Part shown: positions 17,404-26,289 of the stretch, piece by piece
Layout of the letters: the number at the start of each line of letters is the position of its first letter
Numbering within the stretch: position 1 is the first letter of the stretch
Assembly (NCBI GenBank): GCA_964405465.1
Contig: CAYONZ010000015.1
Span: forward strand, 7,871-71,870
Reading direction: 5' to 3'
Source: CAYONZ01 sp964405465
GTDB taxonomy: Bacteria > Bdellovibrionota > Bdellovibrionia > Bdellovibrionales > JAMPXM01
DNA: 64,000 bases
The notes under the pieces: model-generated
The model's database searches: none
What the model was told of the DNA's origin: nothing
The model's input: the letters and a program-made list of their open reading frames with translations, nothing else
Made by a program: the position numbers and the translations under genes

Positions 17404-19001
17404 TACTTCAAATCAACTCCATAAAAAGAGTCTGTCCCAAGTGGACTAATTTTAAATCCAGTCACATTCTTCGCCATTGCCCTAAATACTTTGGCATGGG
17501 CAAGTGTCACCCAAGGAGCCTGTTCCTTAAAAATCCTCTGAGCCTCTTCATAAAACTTAGTTCGCTTTTTAATATCGTTGGTCGTCTTCGCCTGCTCCAT
17601 GAGTTTATCATACGCTTTGTCGCACCAACGTGAATAATTGCTCCCACTCTCGACTGCTGCACAACCCAAGAGAGTGTTCATAAAATTATCAGGATCGCCA
17701 ATATCGGCGGTCCAACCAGCGAGCAACATTTCATGTTCACCTTTTCGAGCCTTTGCAAGATAAGTCGCCCACTCAAACGTAACTAAATTTAGTTTAATGC
17801 CAATCTTAGCTAAATCGGCTTGCATCATTTCGGCCATTTTCTTGGCCGCTGGATTGTATGGGCGAGAGACAGGTAAATACCAAAGAGTTGTCTCAAACCC
17901 TTTCTCAAAACCTGCTTTCTTCAACAAGGCTTTGGCTTTCTCAACATTATACTCGTAATCTTTTATGGATTTATTATAGCCCCATAGTGAGGGCGGCAAC
18001 GGATTTTTCGCAATAGATGCAAAACCTAAATAGACGGCCTCTAGGTAAGCCGCGCGATTGAGTGCCATGTGAATGGCCTGGCGAACTTCGAGTTTATCGA
18101 ACGGAGCCTTTTGCGTGTTGAATGCCAAGTACCCAACATTCAAACCTTCTTGCTCAAGCACTAAAAGCTTTGGATCTTTCTTCATAGCACCCAAATCACT
18201 GGGCTGTGGCTCGGCGATAAGATGGCACTCTCCTGCCTTCAATTTCTGCGTTCGCACACTCGCATCTTTAGTGATCGCAAAAACCAATTTATCGATTGCG
18301 GCTCTTCCCGCAAAATAATTTGCATTGGCTTCATAGCGAATTTGCGTGTCTTTAGAATAACTCTGAAAAACAAACGGGCCAGTTCCAATCGGCTCGAAAT
18401 CAATTTTCTCGGGAGTTTTATTCGCCAATAATTTTTGCCCGTATTCTGCAGACAAAATGCTTGCGAAATCCATTGCCATATCAACTAAGAATGGAGCTTC
18501 AGCCTTAGCCAAAATAAATTTGACCGTTTGTTCATCGACTTTAACAACCTCTTTGATCAGCGTATCGAGCTCCATAGATTTGAAATACTCATACACTCCA
18601 CCATTCACTTTGTTGTAAGGATGACTAACCTTCAACATTCTCTCGAAGCTAAACACGACATCGTCAGCATTAAACTCTCGCGTCGGCGTAAAATATTTTG
18701 TCGTATGAAACTTCACACCTTTTCGAAGTTTAAAAGTATAGACCTTCCCACCGTCTGAAATGGTCCATGATTCTGCTAATGAGGGAACAACCTCAGTAGT
18801 TCCAGCCTTAAAGTCGGCCAAGCGATTGTAGATCGCACGCGAACTCGCATTGAACGTCGGACCGTCGCTTCCCATCTGGGGATTAAATGTGGAAGGACTC
18901 GCCTCTGAGCAATAAATCAAAGTCTTTGTCGCATTTGCTGAGGCAACTCCCAAGATCGACACCATCAAACCAATAAACAATTTTAATTGAGATCGAAACA
19001 T
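17403..19001 (-). CDS. dppA: periplasmic dipeptide-type substrate-binding protein
   Basis: Family 5 solute-binding protein of 532 aa with a Sec signal peptide (residues 1-24, hydrophobic core LFIGLMVSILGVASA). The mature protein begins TKTLIYCSEASPSTFNPQM, closely resembling DppA, and contains the family features FKLRKGVKFH, ADDVVFSFERML, GTGPFVF and LAFNTQKAPFDKLEVRQAIHMALNR. It delivers peptides, or heme in some species, to DppBC. GGGGAGG lies four bases before ATG 19001. Two mature-domain cysteines near LLGCAAVESGSNYSRWCDKAYD match the DppA disulfide region. Substrate choice cannot be read from sequence. Confidence 0.92.
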   Translation of the reverse strand: MFRSQLKLFIGLMVSILGVASANATKTLIYCSEASPSTFNPQMGSDGPTFNASSRAIYNRLADFKAGTTEVVPSLAESWTISDGGKVYTFKLRKGVKFHTTKYFTPTREFNADDVVFSFERMLKVSHPYNKVNGGVYEYFKSMELDTLIKEVVKVDEQTVKFILAKAEAPFLVDMAMDFASILSAEYGQKLLANKTPEKIDFEPIGTGPFVFQSYSKDTQIRYEANANYFAGRAAIDKLVFAITKDASVRTQKLKAGECHLIAEPQPSDLGAMKKDPKLLVLEQEGLNVGYLAFNTQKAPFDKLEVRQAIHMALNRAAYLEAVYLGFASIAKNPLPPSLWGYNKSIKDYEYNVEKAKALLKKAGFEKGFETTLWYLPVSRPYNPAAKKMAEMMQADLAKIGIKLNLVTFEWATYLAKARKGEHEMLLAGWTADIGDPDNFMNTLLGCAAVESGSNYSRWCDKAYDKLMEQAKTTNDIKKRTKFYEEAQRIFKEQAPWVTLAHAKVFRAMAKNVTGFKISPLGTDSFYGVDLK

Positions 19002-19043
19002 GAAGCCTCCCCGAGAAATTTAGAAAATTATCGGCACTAATGG

Positions 19044-19886
19044 CTACCGAAGCAAGCTTGCATCTAAGCTTTTGCGAGGCGGCAGGGTCCAATCGATCGG
19101 TGCGATTCCCTTCTTTTCCAAATACGAATTAATTTTGGAAAACGGTCGACTCCCAAGAAATCCCCTGGAGGCTGACAGTGGCGAAGGATGAACTGATTCA
19201 ATAACGAGATGTTTACTTCGATCAATAAACTGACCCTTTTTTTGTGCATATGCACCCCAAAGAACGAAAACCAAATTTTCTCTTTGAGTATTCAATCGGT
19301 CGATCACTTGGTCTGTGAATTTCTCCCAACCACGATTTTGGTGTGAGGCGGGACGCCCATCCTCTACCGTCAACACGGCGTTCAATAGCAAAACACCTTG
19401 ATCAGCCCACGACAATAGGCAACCGTGGTCAGCCCGTGGAATGCCGAGGTCTGCTTGAAGCTCCTTGTAGATGTTCAGCAACGATGGAGGAAGCTTCACA
19501 TCAGGACGTACGGAAAAACACAATCCATGTGCTTGCCCAGGCCCATGATAGGGATCTTGCCCAAGAATTACGACTTTCACATTTTGAAATTTCGTATGAT
19601 CAAATGCCGCGAATATCTCAGATGATTTTGGATAGATTTGTTTTTTTTCCTTCTTCTCGCTCTGCAAAAATGCTCGCAAACTGTGCATATAGGGCTTCTC
19701 GAATTCTTCGTTTAATTGAAGCAACCAACCCGGCTCCATCTTCACTCGATTGCCATTGTCCAGTGCTGACTTCTGCAAATTTTCCGCTGCAGACAACGCT
19801 GTCATACCATACTTGGTCCTGTCACCTTCTGAGTCGCACCCTTTAAACGCTTGAGAGACTTGCTTCTCAGGTAATTCATCGTTCAT
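19044..19886 (-). CDS. ung: uracil-DNA glycosylase
   Basis: Family 1 UDG that removes uracil from DNA. The water-activating motif is GQDPYHGPGQAHGLCFSV, with the catalytic Asp, and the C-terminal minor-groove loop is HPSPLSASRGFLGS with the catalytic His. The core begins near MEPGWLLQLNEEF and is about 230 aa as in E. coli. The reading frame continues upstream to a GTG at 19967; I place the start at ATG 19886, which has GGGGA six bases before it, but ATG 19739 would give the standard length. If 19886 is right the protein has about 50 extra polar N-terminal residues of no known fold. Confidence 0.93.
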   Translation of the reverse strand: MNDELPEKQVSQAFKGCDSEGDRTKYGMTALSAAENLQKSALDNGNRVKMEPGWLLQLNEEFEKPYMHSLRAFLQSEKKEKKQIYPKSSEIFAAFDHTKFQNVKVVILGQDPYHGPGQAHGLCFSVRPDVKLPPSLLNIYKELQADLGIPRADHGCLLSWADQGVLLLNAVLTVEDGRPASHQNRGWEKFTDQVIDRLNTQRENLVFVLWGAYAQKKGQFIDRSKHLVIESVHPSPLSASRGFLGSRPFSKINSYLEKKGIAPIDWTLPPRKSLDASLLR

Positions 19887-20097
19887 CTCAATTCCCCATC
19901 TTGACATTAATAACTTCGAACACACATTAAAGTTGAGTATTAGAACGCGAACCACAGAGTTGTTCACTGCAAAGCAGGAATCGATTTTAAGTTCTCAATA
20001 TGTGGTTCCTGATCTAGCAGGTGACGAAGCGCGCTCAGACTGATGTCAAAATGACATGCCACCGTCAACAAACTAACATCAACGAACGGAGACGATC

Positions 20098-20499
20098 GTG
20101 CAAAATCCAAAAGAAAACAAGACGCAAGTTGGTCCACAAGTTGATGTTTCAAAATTAAGCGGGTCGTCAACAACTGAGGTAAGAGCTTATATTTTGCAAA
20201 AACTTGTAGAGGCCGAAAGGCACAACACGGTTGCCCTCGAGATTTCGGTCAATATTGAGAATTTTGAGGGACAGATAAATGGCAAAACGCAGAAGGGTTT
20301 TGTGGCGTTCATTGCTGCTGATTCGAAGGAATTCAATATTCGAGTTAAGGGGAGAAGCCTAAACATTTACAAGGCGATTGATCGCGCCAACGAGAAATTC
20401 TTATCGGCTCTCGGAAATGTGCAAGAATTTATGAACGACAACCCGTCGCGTGAAGCACTCCTTGCTGCGCTTGAAAACGGCCAAAGTCTGATCCATTAA
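20098..20499 (+). CDS. HPF/RaiA-like ribosome-associated protein
   Basis: A 133-aa protein resembling the ribosome hibernation factor (S30AE) fold. After a polar N-terminus come a helix (EVRAYILQKLVEAE), beta strands (ALEISVNIENFEGQ, KGFVAFIAAD, EFNIRVKG) and the characteristic C-terminal helix NIYKAIDRANEKFLSAL, which corresponds to the yaAID helix of HPF. Dimerising HPFs bind idle 70S ribosomes. Similarity is partial, so a specialised paralogue is possible. A GTG start at 20098 has GGAG seven bases upstream. A strong intrinsic terminator follows directly. A second HPF-family gene lies at 59.7 kb. Confidence 0.55.
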   Translation: MQNPKENKTQVGPQVDVSKLSGSSTTEVRAYILQKLVEAERHNTVALEISVNIENFEGQINGKTQKGFVAFIAADSKEFNIRVKGRSLNIYKAIDRANEKFLSALGNVQEFMNDNPSREALLAALENGQSLIH

Positions 20500-20513
20500 A
20501 GGCCGGCAAATTG

Positions 20514-20538
20514 GAGGGGACGGAGCCCCTCTTTTTTT
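20514..20538 (+). terminator. intrinsic terminator built from the GGGGACGGAG motif
   Basis: GAGGGG (20514-20519) pairs perfectly with CCCCTC (20526-20531) around a six-base loop ACGGAG and is followed by seven T residues (20532-20538). This is a textbook rho-independent terminator for the HPF-like gene. The left arm and loop together contain one exact copy of the dispersed GGGGACGGAG 10-mer (20516-20525), the leftmost in the window. Confidence 0.8.
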
Positions 20539-20599
20539 ATCTTTTATCCCAAAACCATAAATGCAAGTGATTGATTTTACTTTTGATTATTAAATTGCA

Positions 20600-20625
20600 T
20601 ACAATTTAATTGAAAACAATTCGTA
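20600..20625. promoter_or_regulatory. candidate OhrR-type operator upstream of ohr
   Basis: Two adjacent half-palindromic units, TACAATTTAATTGA (20600-20613) and AAACAATTCGTA (20614-20625), closely resemble the paired TACAATT/AATTGTA operators bound by the peroxide-sensing MarR-family repressor OhrR in Bacillus and Xanthomonas. The site is about 55 bp before the ohr start. No ohrR gene is in the window, so the regulator would act from elsewhere. Based on recalled operator sequence only. Confidence 0.45.
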
Positions 20626-20678
20626 TTCCGTGTATTCTGATCTCACTGCATCAGTTTTTGGGCAGCAAAGGAGAACTC

Positions 20679-21104
20679 ATGAAAGCACTCTATACCACAA
20701 TTGCCACAGCCACCGGAGGCCGCGAAGGCCGAGCACGAAGTTCCGATGGAACCCTTGATTTAGTGCTCGCCCTCCCTAAGGAGCTCGGTGGATCTGGTAA
20801 GACACAGGCCACCAATCCCGAGCAACTATTTGCGGCTGGATACGCCGCCTGTTTTGAAAACGCTGTTCGACATTTAGCTCGAGCCAAAAAAATTGCCATC
20901 TCGCAATCAGCAGTGACAGCCCGGGTGGGAATTGGTCCAAACGAGTCCGGCGGATTTGCTCTCGATGTTGAGCTCGATGTTTCCCTTCCAGAAGTTGACC
21001 CTAAAATTGCCGAAGAGTTGATCCAACAGGCTCACTCAGAAGTTTGCCCCTACTCCAATGCCACTCGAGGCAACATCGACGTGCGGGTAAAATTAATTAA
21101 ATAG
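20679..21104 (+). CDS. ohr: organic hydroperoxide resistance protein, Ohr/OsmC family
   Basis: Thiol peroxidase of 141 aa that reduces organic hydroperoxides. The two redox cysteines are in GYAACFENAV and EVCPYSNATRGN, and the N-terminus MKALYTTIATATGGREGRARS is the standard Ohr opening with the catalytic Arg. The start is ATG 20679 because AAGGAG lies five bases upstream, rather than an earlier in-frame codon at 20610. A candidate OhrR operator precedes it. It is a single gene, convergent with the NIF3-like gene seven bases away. Confidence 0.93.
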   Translation: MKALYTTIATATGGREGRARSSDGTLDLVLALPKELGGSGKTQATNPEQLFAAGYAACFENAVRHLARAKKIAISQSAVTARVGIGPNESGGFALDVELDVSLPEVDPKIAEELIQQAHSEVCPYSNATRGNIDVRVKLIK

Positions 21105-21111
21105 CATTTAT

Positions 21112-21927
21112 TTATGCGGGATTGTCCGATTCAATATAGTGGCACTCAAGCTGGGGAAAATCTTTCCGCAGCTTGTTCATAACAGCCAAAACTCCGAATC
21201 GTTCAGTCGCGTGATGACCCCCAGCGTACATATGTATTCCCGACTCCCGACTCTCATGATAGTCGTGCTCGCTCATTTCACCAGTCAGATAGGCGTCGAG
21301 CCCCAAGCTCAGACTTTCGGTCCACTGCGAATTCGCACCACCCGTAATAATACCTATCGATTGAATTTTACTCACGCCAAACCCAAGCCCATTGGGATTA
21401 GAATAATAGACCTCATGGTTCAAAATTTTAACCAACCTATTTCGCAATTCAATTGGATCCTGCGGAGTCAAAAATCTTCCATAAACTCCAGTGGACATTT
21501 TTTTGTACAATCCAAACGGTGCAATACCGCTCAGCTGAAGTTGTTCTGCTAAAGTCGAAGCATTGCCGACTTCGAGATGCCCATCTAATGGCAAATGATA
21601 TCCATACAAATTGATTTTGTTTTCAATCAAGGGCAACACTCTTCTCGCAAACGCCCCGGTCAAAGTTCTCGGGCCATGAAATTTCCAAAAAAGCCCATGG
21701 TGCACAAAGAGCGCATCTGCCTTCAACTCCACTGCCTTTTTCACCGAATGACTTGTCGCTGACACGGCAAACGCTACACGAGCGATTCGTGGGGCCCCCT
21801 CAACTTGCAAACCATTCGGACAATAATCATCGAAAAGACTTGGTTGAAACATGGTTTCAAAATACTCATCCAAATCTTCTCGACTCACTCCTTGATTTTC
21901 TGGCGAATTATCAGTCGGTGCTGGCAC
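21112..21927 (-). CDS. NIF3-like dinuclear metal protein (YbgI/YqfO family)
   Basis: A 271-aa member of the NIF3 family, often annotated as GTP cyclohydrolase I type 2, though true function is unsettled. Metal ligands are in ADALFVHHGLFW (HH pair), YGYHLPLDGHLEVGN (H and D) and the C-terminal GHHATERFGV (H and E). FDDYCPNGLQVEG is the usual N-terminal signature. No PII-like insert is present, as in E. coli YbgI. The GTG at 21927 has AAGGAG seven bases upstream. It follows the ubiB-like gene by 23 bp and is probably in the rnr-ubiB unit. Confidence 0.9.
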   Translation of the reverse strand: MPAPTDNSPENQGVSREDLDEYFETMFQPSLFDDYCPNGLQVEGAPRIARVAFAVSATSHSVKKAVELKADALFVHHGLFWKFHGPRTLTGAFARRVLPLIENKINLYGYHLPLDGHLEVGNASTLAEQLQLSGIAPFGLYKKMSTGVYGRFLTPQDPIELRNRLVKILNHEVYYSNPNGLGFGVSKIQSIGIITGGANSQWTESLSLGLDAYLTGEMSEHDYHESRESGIHMYAGGHHATERFGVLAVMNKLRKDFPQLECHYIESDNPA

Positions 21928-21950
21928 GGCCTCACTCCTTCATCAAATTT

Positions 21951-23600
21951 CTATTTCCTAATGTAGTTATAAAAAGCTACTGCGCTTAAAACAACGGCAA
22001 GCCCATAAGAAATTGCACTCATAAACGGAAGGTTTAATAGCTTTGGCTCTTTGTCTACTATTTGTAAAATCGAAGCACTTAAAATGAGACTGCCAATGAC
22101 AAAACCTAGAAAGATAATATTCGAACCCGTCTCGACAGATCTCTTGAGTTCATCCACCCCGTGTATTTTGTGTTTCAAAGAAAAATCTGGATGATTGATC
22201 TTGCGGACCATTTGCTTAAGCTGCTTAGGCAAAATAGCAAGCAGAGACGCGGAATCACGCGCCAAATATAAAAGATCTTCTTTCACTCTTTCCGGTTCAT
22301 ACCGCGTTTTGACCAACTCCGAGGCAAAGGCCATTGCTTGAGCCAGGAAATCAAAGTCCTTCAGCACCAACCGACCCATACCCTCAACCGTAACTATAGA
22401 CTTAAAAAACAACATCAACTCACTCGGCATAACCAAATGGTATCGCGCCGCTATTGCCGTACTCTCCATCAGCAATTTTCCAAAATCCACATTCTTCGTC
22501 GAGAGTCCAAAGTAGGGAGCCAATAAATCCCTTAGGTCTTTTGCGAAACGATCCAAATCTACCCGGTCATTAAATGGTGCCAACTCTACATACTCATAGG
22601 CCATTCGCTCATAGTCCTCTGTGTATAGTGCCACAAACATATTGGCGATCGTATTTTGAGACTTGCGATTCAGTCGCCCCACAATTCCAAAATCAATCAA
22701 ACCAATGCGGCCATCTGCCATCACAAAAAGATTTCCAGCATGAAGGTCACCATGAAATAGTCCATCCTTGAAAACCATTTTTAAATAACATCGAAGGCCC
22801 TCATTCATGAATTTTTCTCGATCAATTCCCTCCTGCAAAAGGGCCGCACGATTGCTAAGGGGAATTCCCTGTAAAGCTTCTAGCACTAGAATTCGACGTG
22901 TTGAGCACTCGAGATAGACCTGGGGTATTTTGATCGACGATTCATTCCGAAAGTTTTCAGAAACCCTTCTGATGTTATTTGCTTCGATAATAAAATTTGT
23001 TTCTAATTCGAGTGTTTTAAAAAACTCATCAACAATCCCAACGGGATTGAAAGCTCTGGTTTCTGGAGCATATTTCTCAAGTAGATCAGCAATGAAATAA
23101 AGAATTCCTACGTCTTGCTGGATCGTCTCAACGATTCCTGGACGCTGAACCTTGACGACTACCGCCTCTCCATTCTTTAGAGTCGCACGATGTACCTGCG
23201 CAATACTAGCCGCACCCAAAGGCAAGGGTTCGAAAACTTCAAAGGTTTCATGCAGATCACAACCCAGCTCTCCTTCGATGACTTTCCGAATATCTCCAAA
23301 TGGAAGTGCAGATACTTGATCATGAAGTTTTTTAAACTCATCAACAAAATCACTTGGAACTAGATCGGGCCTAGTCGCAAGCAATTGCCCCAACTTGACA
23401 AATGTGGGTCCAAGCTCCTCGAAGCTTAAACGCATTCGCTCCGCAGGGGTCAAATTTTCGACCCCTGAACGGTTCATACGATCTAAGACAAACCTTCCAA
23501 GATTAATTTTTTCGGCGACGCTTCGAAACCCGTTCTTTGCGAACACGCCCACGATTGTTTTCAGTCTTGCCGCGTTTTTGAACGTATTTCCGATTTTCAT
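21951..23600 (-). CDS. UbiB/ABC1-family atypical kinase
   Basis: A 549-aa ABC1 (AarF/UbiB) protein. Family features are the KxGQ motif in PTFVKLGQLLATRPDLVP, the Ala-rich nucleotide loop PLGAASIAQVHRA, VVVKVQRPG with the invariant Lys, and the catalytic HGDLHAGN and LIDFGIVG segments. Two hydrophobic helices close the C-terminus. UbiB proteins support quinone synthesis as ATPases; here the likely client is menaquinone or a lipid, since no ubiquinone genes are seen. ATG 23600 has AAGGG before it and overlaps the end of rnr by about 98 bp in another frame, an unusually long overlap. Confidence 0.88.
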   Translation of the reverse strand: MKIGNTFKNAARLKTIVGVFAKNGFRSVAEKINLGRFVLDRMNRSGVENLTPAERMRLSFEELGPTFVKLGQLLATRPDLVPSDFVDEFKKLHDQVSALPFGDIRKVIEGELGCDLHETFEVFEPLPLGAASIAQVHRATLKNGEAVVVKVQRPGIVETIQQDVGILYFIADLLEKYAPETRAFNPVGIVDEFFKTLELETNFIIEANNIRRVSENFRNESSIKIPQVYLECSTRRILVLEALQGIPLSNRAALLQEGIDREKFMNEGLRCYLKMVFKDGLFHGDLHAGNLFVMADGRIGLIDFGIVGRLNRKSQNTIANMFVALYTEDYERMAYEYVELAPFNDRVDLDRFAKDLRDLLAPYFGLSTKNVDFGKLLMESTAIAARYHLVMPSELMLFFKSIVTVEGMGRLVLKDFDFLAQAMAFASELVKTRYEPERVKEDLLYLARDSASLLAILPKQLKQMVRKINHPDFSLKHKIHGVDELKRSVETGSNIIFLGFVIGSLILSASILQIVDKEPKLLNLPFMSAISYGLAVVLSAVAFYNYIRK

Positions 23601-26082
23601 CGGAGCCCTTAGAAGATTCAATTTCTACTCCTACCAATTCAAAATCGACTTTGCCTGCCTCAGGGTCGGCAGCCACCACTCGCACCTTCAAAATGTCACC
23701 CAATGAAAATGATTGTCCAGTACGTTTGCCCACCAGTCGCAAGTTTTGCTGATCAAATTCAAAACGATCATTGCCAAGTCTTTCAATCTTGATCAGTCCA
23801 TCAACATCATAGGCGCGAAGTTGAACAAAGATACCAAACTTCGTGACCGAACTGACCATACCCTCAAACTCACTTCCTACAAATTGCTTGATGAACCTCG
23901 CTTTTTTTATTGAAATCAATTGCCTCTCGGCCTTTGCTGATCTCTGTTCACAAGCGCTTAACATTACACCTGCGGTTTCCAGCTCTTCGATGCGAAGCTT
24001 GTCTCTGTTGTATTTTGGGTACAAAACACTTTTGGTCAACCGATGGACGATTAAATCTGGGTATCGCCGAATCGGAGAAGTAAAATGTGCGTAGTGAGAA
24101 AATCCCAATCCAAAGTGACCTACGTTCTCTGGACTATATTTCGCCTGATTCATTGATCGAAGTGTTAAAATATTCAATATCGTAGCTTCTGGTTTTCCTG
24201 CAAACGACTCAAGTGCTCGAGTGATTTTCTTTTGCAACTTGCCACCCTCAAGACTTCTTGGCCCCCCAAAATTAAAGAGAAAGCGCTCGAGAGATTTGAG
24301 ATTCTCATCCATTGGTGGTTCATGAACACGATAAAGAGCAGGGACCTGCTTTTCATCCAAAAATTCAGCCACAGAAATATTGGCTGCCAACATTAACTCC
24401 TCGATCAGACGATGCGCGAATAGCCGTTCTGTCTTGATGATATCAGTTGTGTTTCCTGATGGATCAACGACAACTTGGGTTTCTGGAATTTCAAGATCAA
24501 GTGAACCCTCTCGAAATCTTTTTGCCATCAGGATTTTTGCCAAACCTGCGGCAGCGCGAATATGCTCGGCCACATGTTTGATTTTTTCGGGTGGATTTCC
24601 ATCAATCGCCTCTTGTGCCTCTCCATATGTCACTCGCGCCTTTGACTCCATCACAGCTTCGTAAAACTTCTTGCTTTGAATTTCTCCCTCAAAGCTGATT
24701 TGCATTTCACAAACAAAGCAAAGGCGAACGACATGGGGTTTGAGCGAACACAGTTCATTACTCAATTCCTCTGGTAACATCGGAACCACATAGTTTGGAA
24801 AATAAGTGCTCGTACCTCGCTCGAAAGCTTCTATGTCTAACGCTGTCTCTGCTATGACATAGTGACTGACATCTGCAATGGCTACCCAGAGTTTGAAGCC
24901 ACTCGGAGTTTGCTCCACATAAATGGCATCGTCAAAATCACGCGCCGTTGCTCCGTCAATCGTTATCAAACTTTTTTCTCTGAGGTCCACTCGTCCGGCT
25001 ATGTCTTCTGGCCTGACCTCCGTCCCCCATTTTCGGGCATCACGAAGAGCATTTTGGGAAAACTCATGTGGGATATGATGGTGAAATATCATGCGTTTCA
25101 CATCGTTAATCGGATCATCGGCGTCACCCAAAATCTGCACAACACGTCCGGTAAAATCGTCCGTCTCACTCGGATAGGTCAGCACATCCACTGCAACCAT
25201 ATCACCCTCTTTAGCTCCACCACTATCGGCAGCGGCAATGCGGAGGTCAGCTCCCCATCCCCGCCCCTCATCCAAAATCACACCGTATTTCAAGTCGACA
25301 GGAAGATACCGACCGACGATGCGCTGATGTGCTCGACTGATCACTCGCGTGATTTCTCCAGCTAATCTGTCCTGGGAATCTTTTTTATAAACACGGACCT
25401 CAACCTTGTCGTTTGTCATTACCGCAGACATATACTGGCGAGGAACATAAACGTCCGGATAGGCCTTATCATCACAGAGTAAGAAACCAAAACCATCCGG
25501 ATGGCGTTTAATCGTCCCGATCAACAAGTCTTTACGCCCCGCCTGTGGCTTTTCTGCACTCGGTTTCACCGGCATTTGATATTTTCCTGCGCTTCGCCGA
25601 GGGGACTCCGTCCCCTGCTTTGGGGACGGAGTCCCCCTTGGGGAAGTGGAGGCGGAAGAACTTTTTGATACTCCCCTTGAATTCTGATTCTCATGATTTT
25701 CACGGTATTTCCCACCGCTTTTTCGTTTTGATTTGCGACCGACTAAATCCTCTTCTTTTCGCGACACTTGGCGATCATCTTTTGTCGTACTCTTCTGCGA
25801 TCGATTTTTTTTCGATGTTTTCTTATAAGTCTTTCCACTTCCCACTTCGGACTTTGCTTTTTCTTCGGAGGTTCTCGTTAGCCCAAAGCTTGTCTGATTT
25901 TTTCTTGGCTCGGTCTTTCCGCTTCCACCAAAAAGACTAGAGAGACTTCGCGACGAAGACGCTTTGATCTGTAAACCACTCCGTCCCACTGACTTTTCAG
26001 CCCTTGAAACGATTTCAGATTTACTATTTGACCCGCCGGCCGATTCATTACGAGACTTTTGTTTTTTTCTGTTATTTCTCAT
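23503..26082 (-). CDS. rnr: ribonuclease R
   Basis: An 859-aa RNase II/R exoribonuclease. The N-terminal 190 residues are a low-complexity Ser/Lys/Arg/Gly segment with no fold. Then come cold-shock domains (HPDGFGFLLCDDKAYPDVYVP), the RNB catalytic centre ITIDGATARDFDDAIYVE with its Asp cluster, SPIRRYPDLIVHR, and a C-terminal S1 domain (FEGMVSSVTKFGIFVQL) with a basic tail RVRKERVSKRRRKN. The start is set at ATG 26082; open frame extends to 26172 without a ribosome-binding site. Three exact copies of the dispersed 10-mer fall in this gene (25018, 25606, 25622), two forming a perfect hairpin in the linker where they encode PSP and GTE. Confidence 0.93.
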   Translation of the reverse strand: MRNNRKKQKSRNESAGGSNSKSEIVSRAEKSVGRSGLQIKASSSRSLSSLFGGSGKTEPRKNQTSFGLTRTSEEKAKSEVGSGKTYKKTSKKNRSQKSTTKDDRQVSRKEEDLVGRKSKRKSGGKYRENHENQNSRGVSKSSSASTSPRGTPSPKQGTESPRRSAGKYQMPVKPSAEKPQAGRKDLLIGTIKRHPDGFGFLLCDDKAYPDVYVPRQYMSAVMTNDKVEVRVYKKDSQDRLAGEITRVISRAHQRIVGRYLPVDLKYGVILDEGRGWGADLRIAAADSGGAKEGDMVAVDVLTYPSETDDFTGRVVQILGDADDPINDVKRMIFHHHIPHEFSQNALRDARKWGTEVRPEDIAGRVDLREKSLITIDGATARDFDDAIYVEQTPSGFKLWVAIADVSHYVIAETALDIEAFERGTSTYFPNYVVPMLPEELSNELCSLKPHVVRLCFVCEMQISFEGEIQSKKFYEAVMESKARVTYGEAQEAIDGNPPEKIKHVAEHIRAAAGLAKILMAKRFREGSLDLEIPETQVVVDPSGNTTDIIKTERLFAHRLIEELMLAANISVAEFLDEKQVPALYRVHEPPMDENLKSLERFLFNFGGPRSLEGGKLQKKITRALESFAGKPEATILNILTLRSMNQAKYSPENVGHFGLGFSHYAHFTSPIRRYPDLIVHRLTKSVLYPKYNRDKLRIEELETAGVMLSACEQRSAKAERQLISIKKARFIKQFVGSEFEGMVSSVTKFGIFVQLRAYDVDGLIKIERLGNDRFEFDQQNLRLVGKRTGQSFSLGDILKVRVVAADPEAGKVDFELVGVEIESSKGSDENRKYVQKRGKTENNRGRVRKERVSKRRRKN
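25601..25636. repeat. perfect 15-bp inverted repeat from two motif copies, inside rnr
   Basis: GGGGACTCCGTCCCC (25601-25615), a six-base loop TGCTTT, and GGGGACGGAGTCCCC (25622-25636) form a perfect stem. Each arm is itself a six-bp palindrome around a three-base centre, so several alternative hairpins are possible in DNA or RNA. It lies within the unstructured N-terminal linker of RNase R, where in frame it encodes Gly-Thr-Pro-Ser-Pro-Lys-Gln-Gly-Thr-Glu-Ser-Pro. It is a head-to-head pair of the dispersed 10-mer. Confidence 0.9.
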
Positions 26083-26160
26083 TACCCAAAACGCTAACAC
26101 ACGCCCCATACCGAAGGAATCTTTAGTCAGCCCCACCAAGCACATCGCGTTACATACACT

Positions 26161-26189
26161 TTGATTTTCCAACCGACCTCATCTACCAT
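26161..26189 (+). promoter_or_regulatory. sigma-70-like promoter of tRNA-Leu
   Basis: TTGATT (26161-26166) and TACCAT (26184-26189) are separated by exactly 17 bp and would place the transcription start about seven bases before the mature tRNA. A 7-bp inverted repeat, CGACCTC (26174-26180) and GAGGTCG (26192-26198), straddles the -10 box. Assigned from consensus similarity only. Confidence 0.45.
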
Positions 26190-26202
26190 CAGAGGTCGTT
26201 GG

Positions 26203-26289
26203 GCCCGGATGGCGGAACTGGTAGACGCGCTAGATTCAGGTTCTAGTCCTCGCAAGGGGGTGGAGGTTCAAGTCCTCTTTCGGGCACCA
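26203..26289 (+). tRNA. tRNA-Leu (anticodon CAG)
   Basis: The acceptor arm GCCCGGA (26203-26209) pairs with TTCGGGC (26279-26285), followed by a genomically encoded ACCA. The D arm contains GGCGGAACTGGTAGACGC, and the anticodon stem CTAGA/TCTAG encloses loop TTCAGGT with CAG at 26237-26239. A long variable arm and the T-arm GAGGTTCAAGTCCTC complete a class II tRNA of 87 nt. It reads CUG codons. It is divergent from rnr. Confidence 0.96.

Noticed and set aside
19343..19846. 167-codon open frame opposite ung
   Set aside because: Antisense to the conserved UDG core, Arg/Ser/Pro-rich and without homology-like segments.
19964..20173. 69-codon minus-strand frame touching the ung GTG
   Set aside because: It overlaps the HPF-like gene on the other strand, has no ribosome-binding site, and its overlap with an unlikely upstream ung start is accidental.
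24862..25365. 167-codon open frame opposite rnr
   Set aside because: Antisense to the RNase R catalytic domain; the translation lacks any coherent fold signature.
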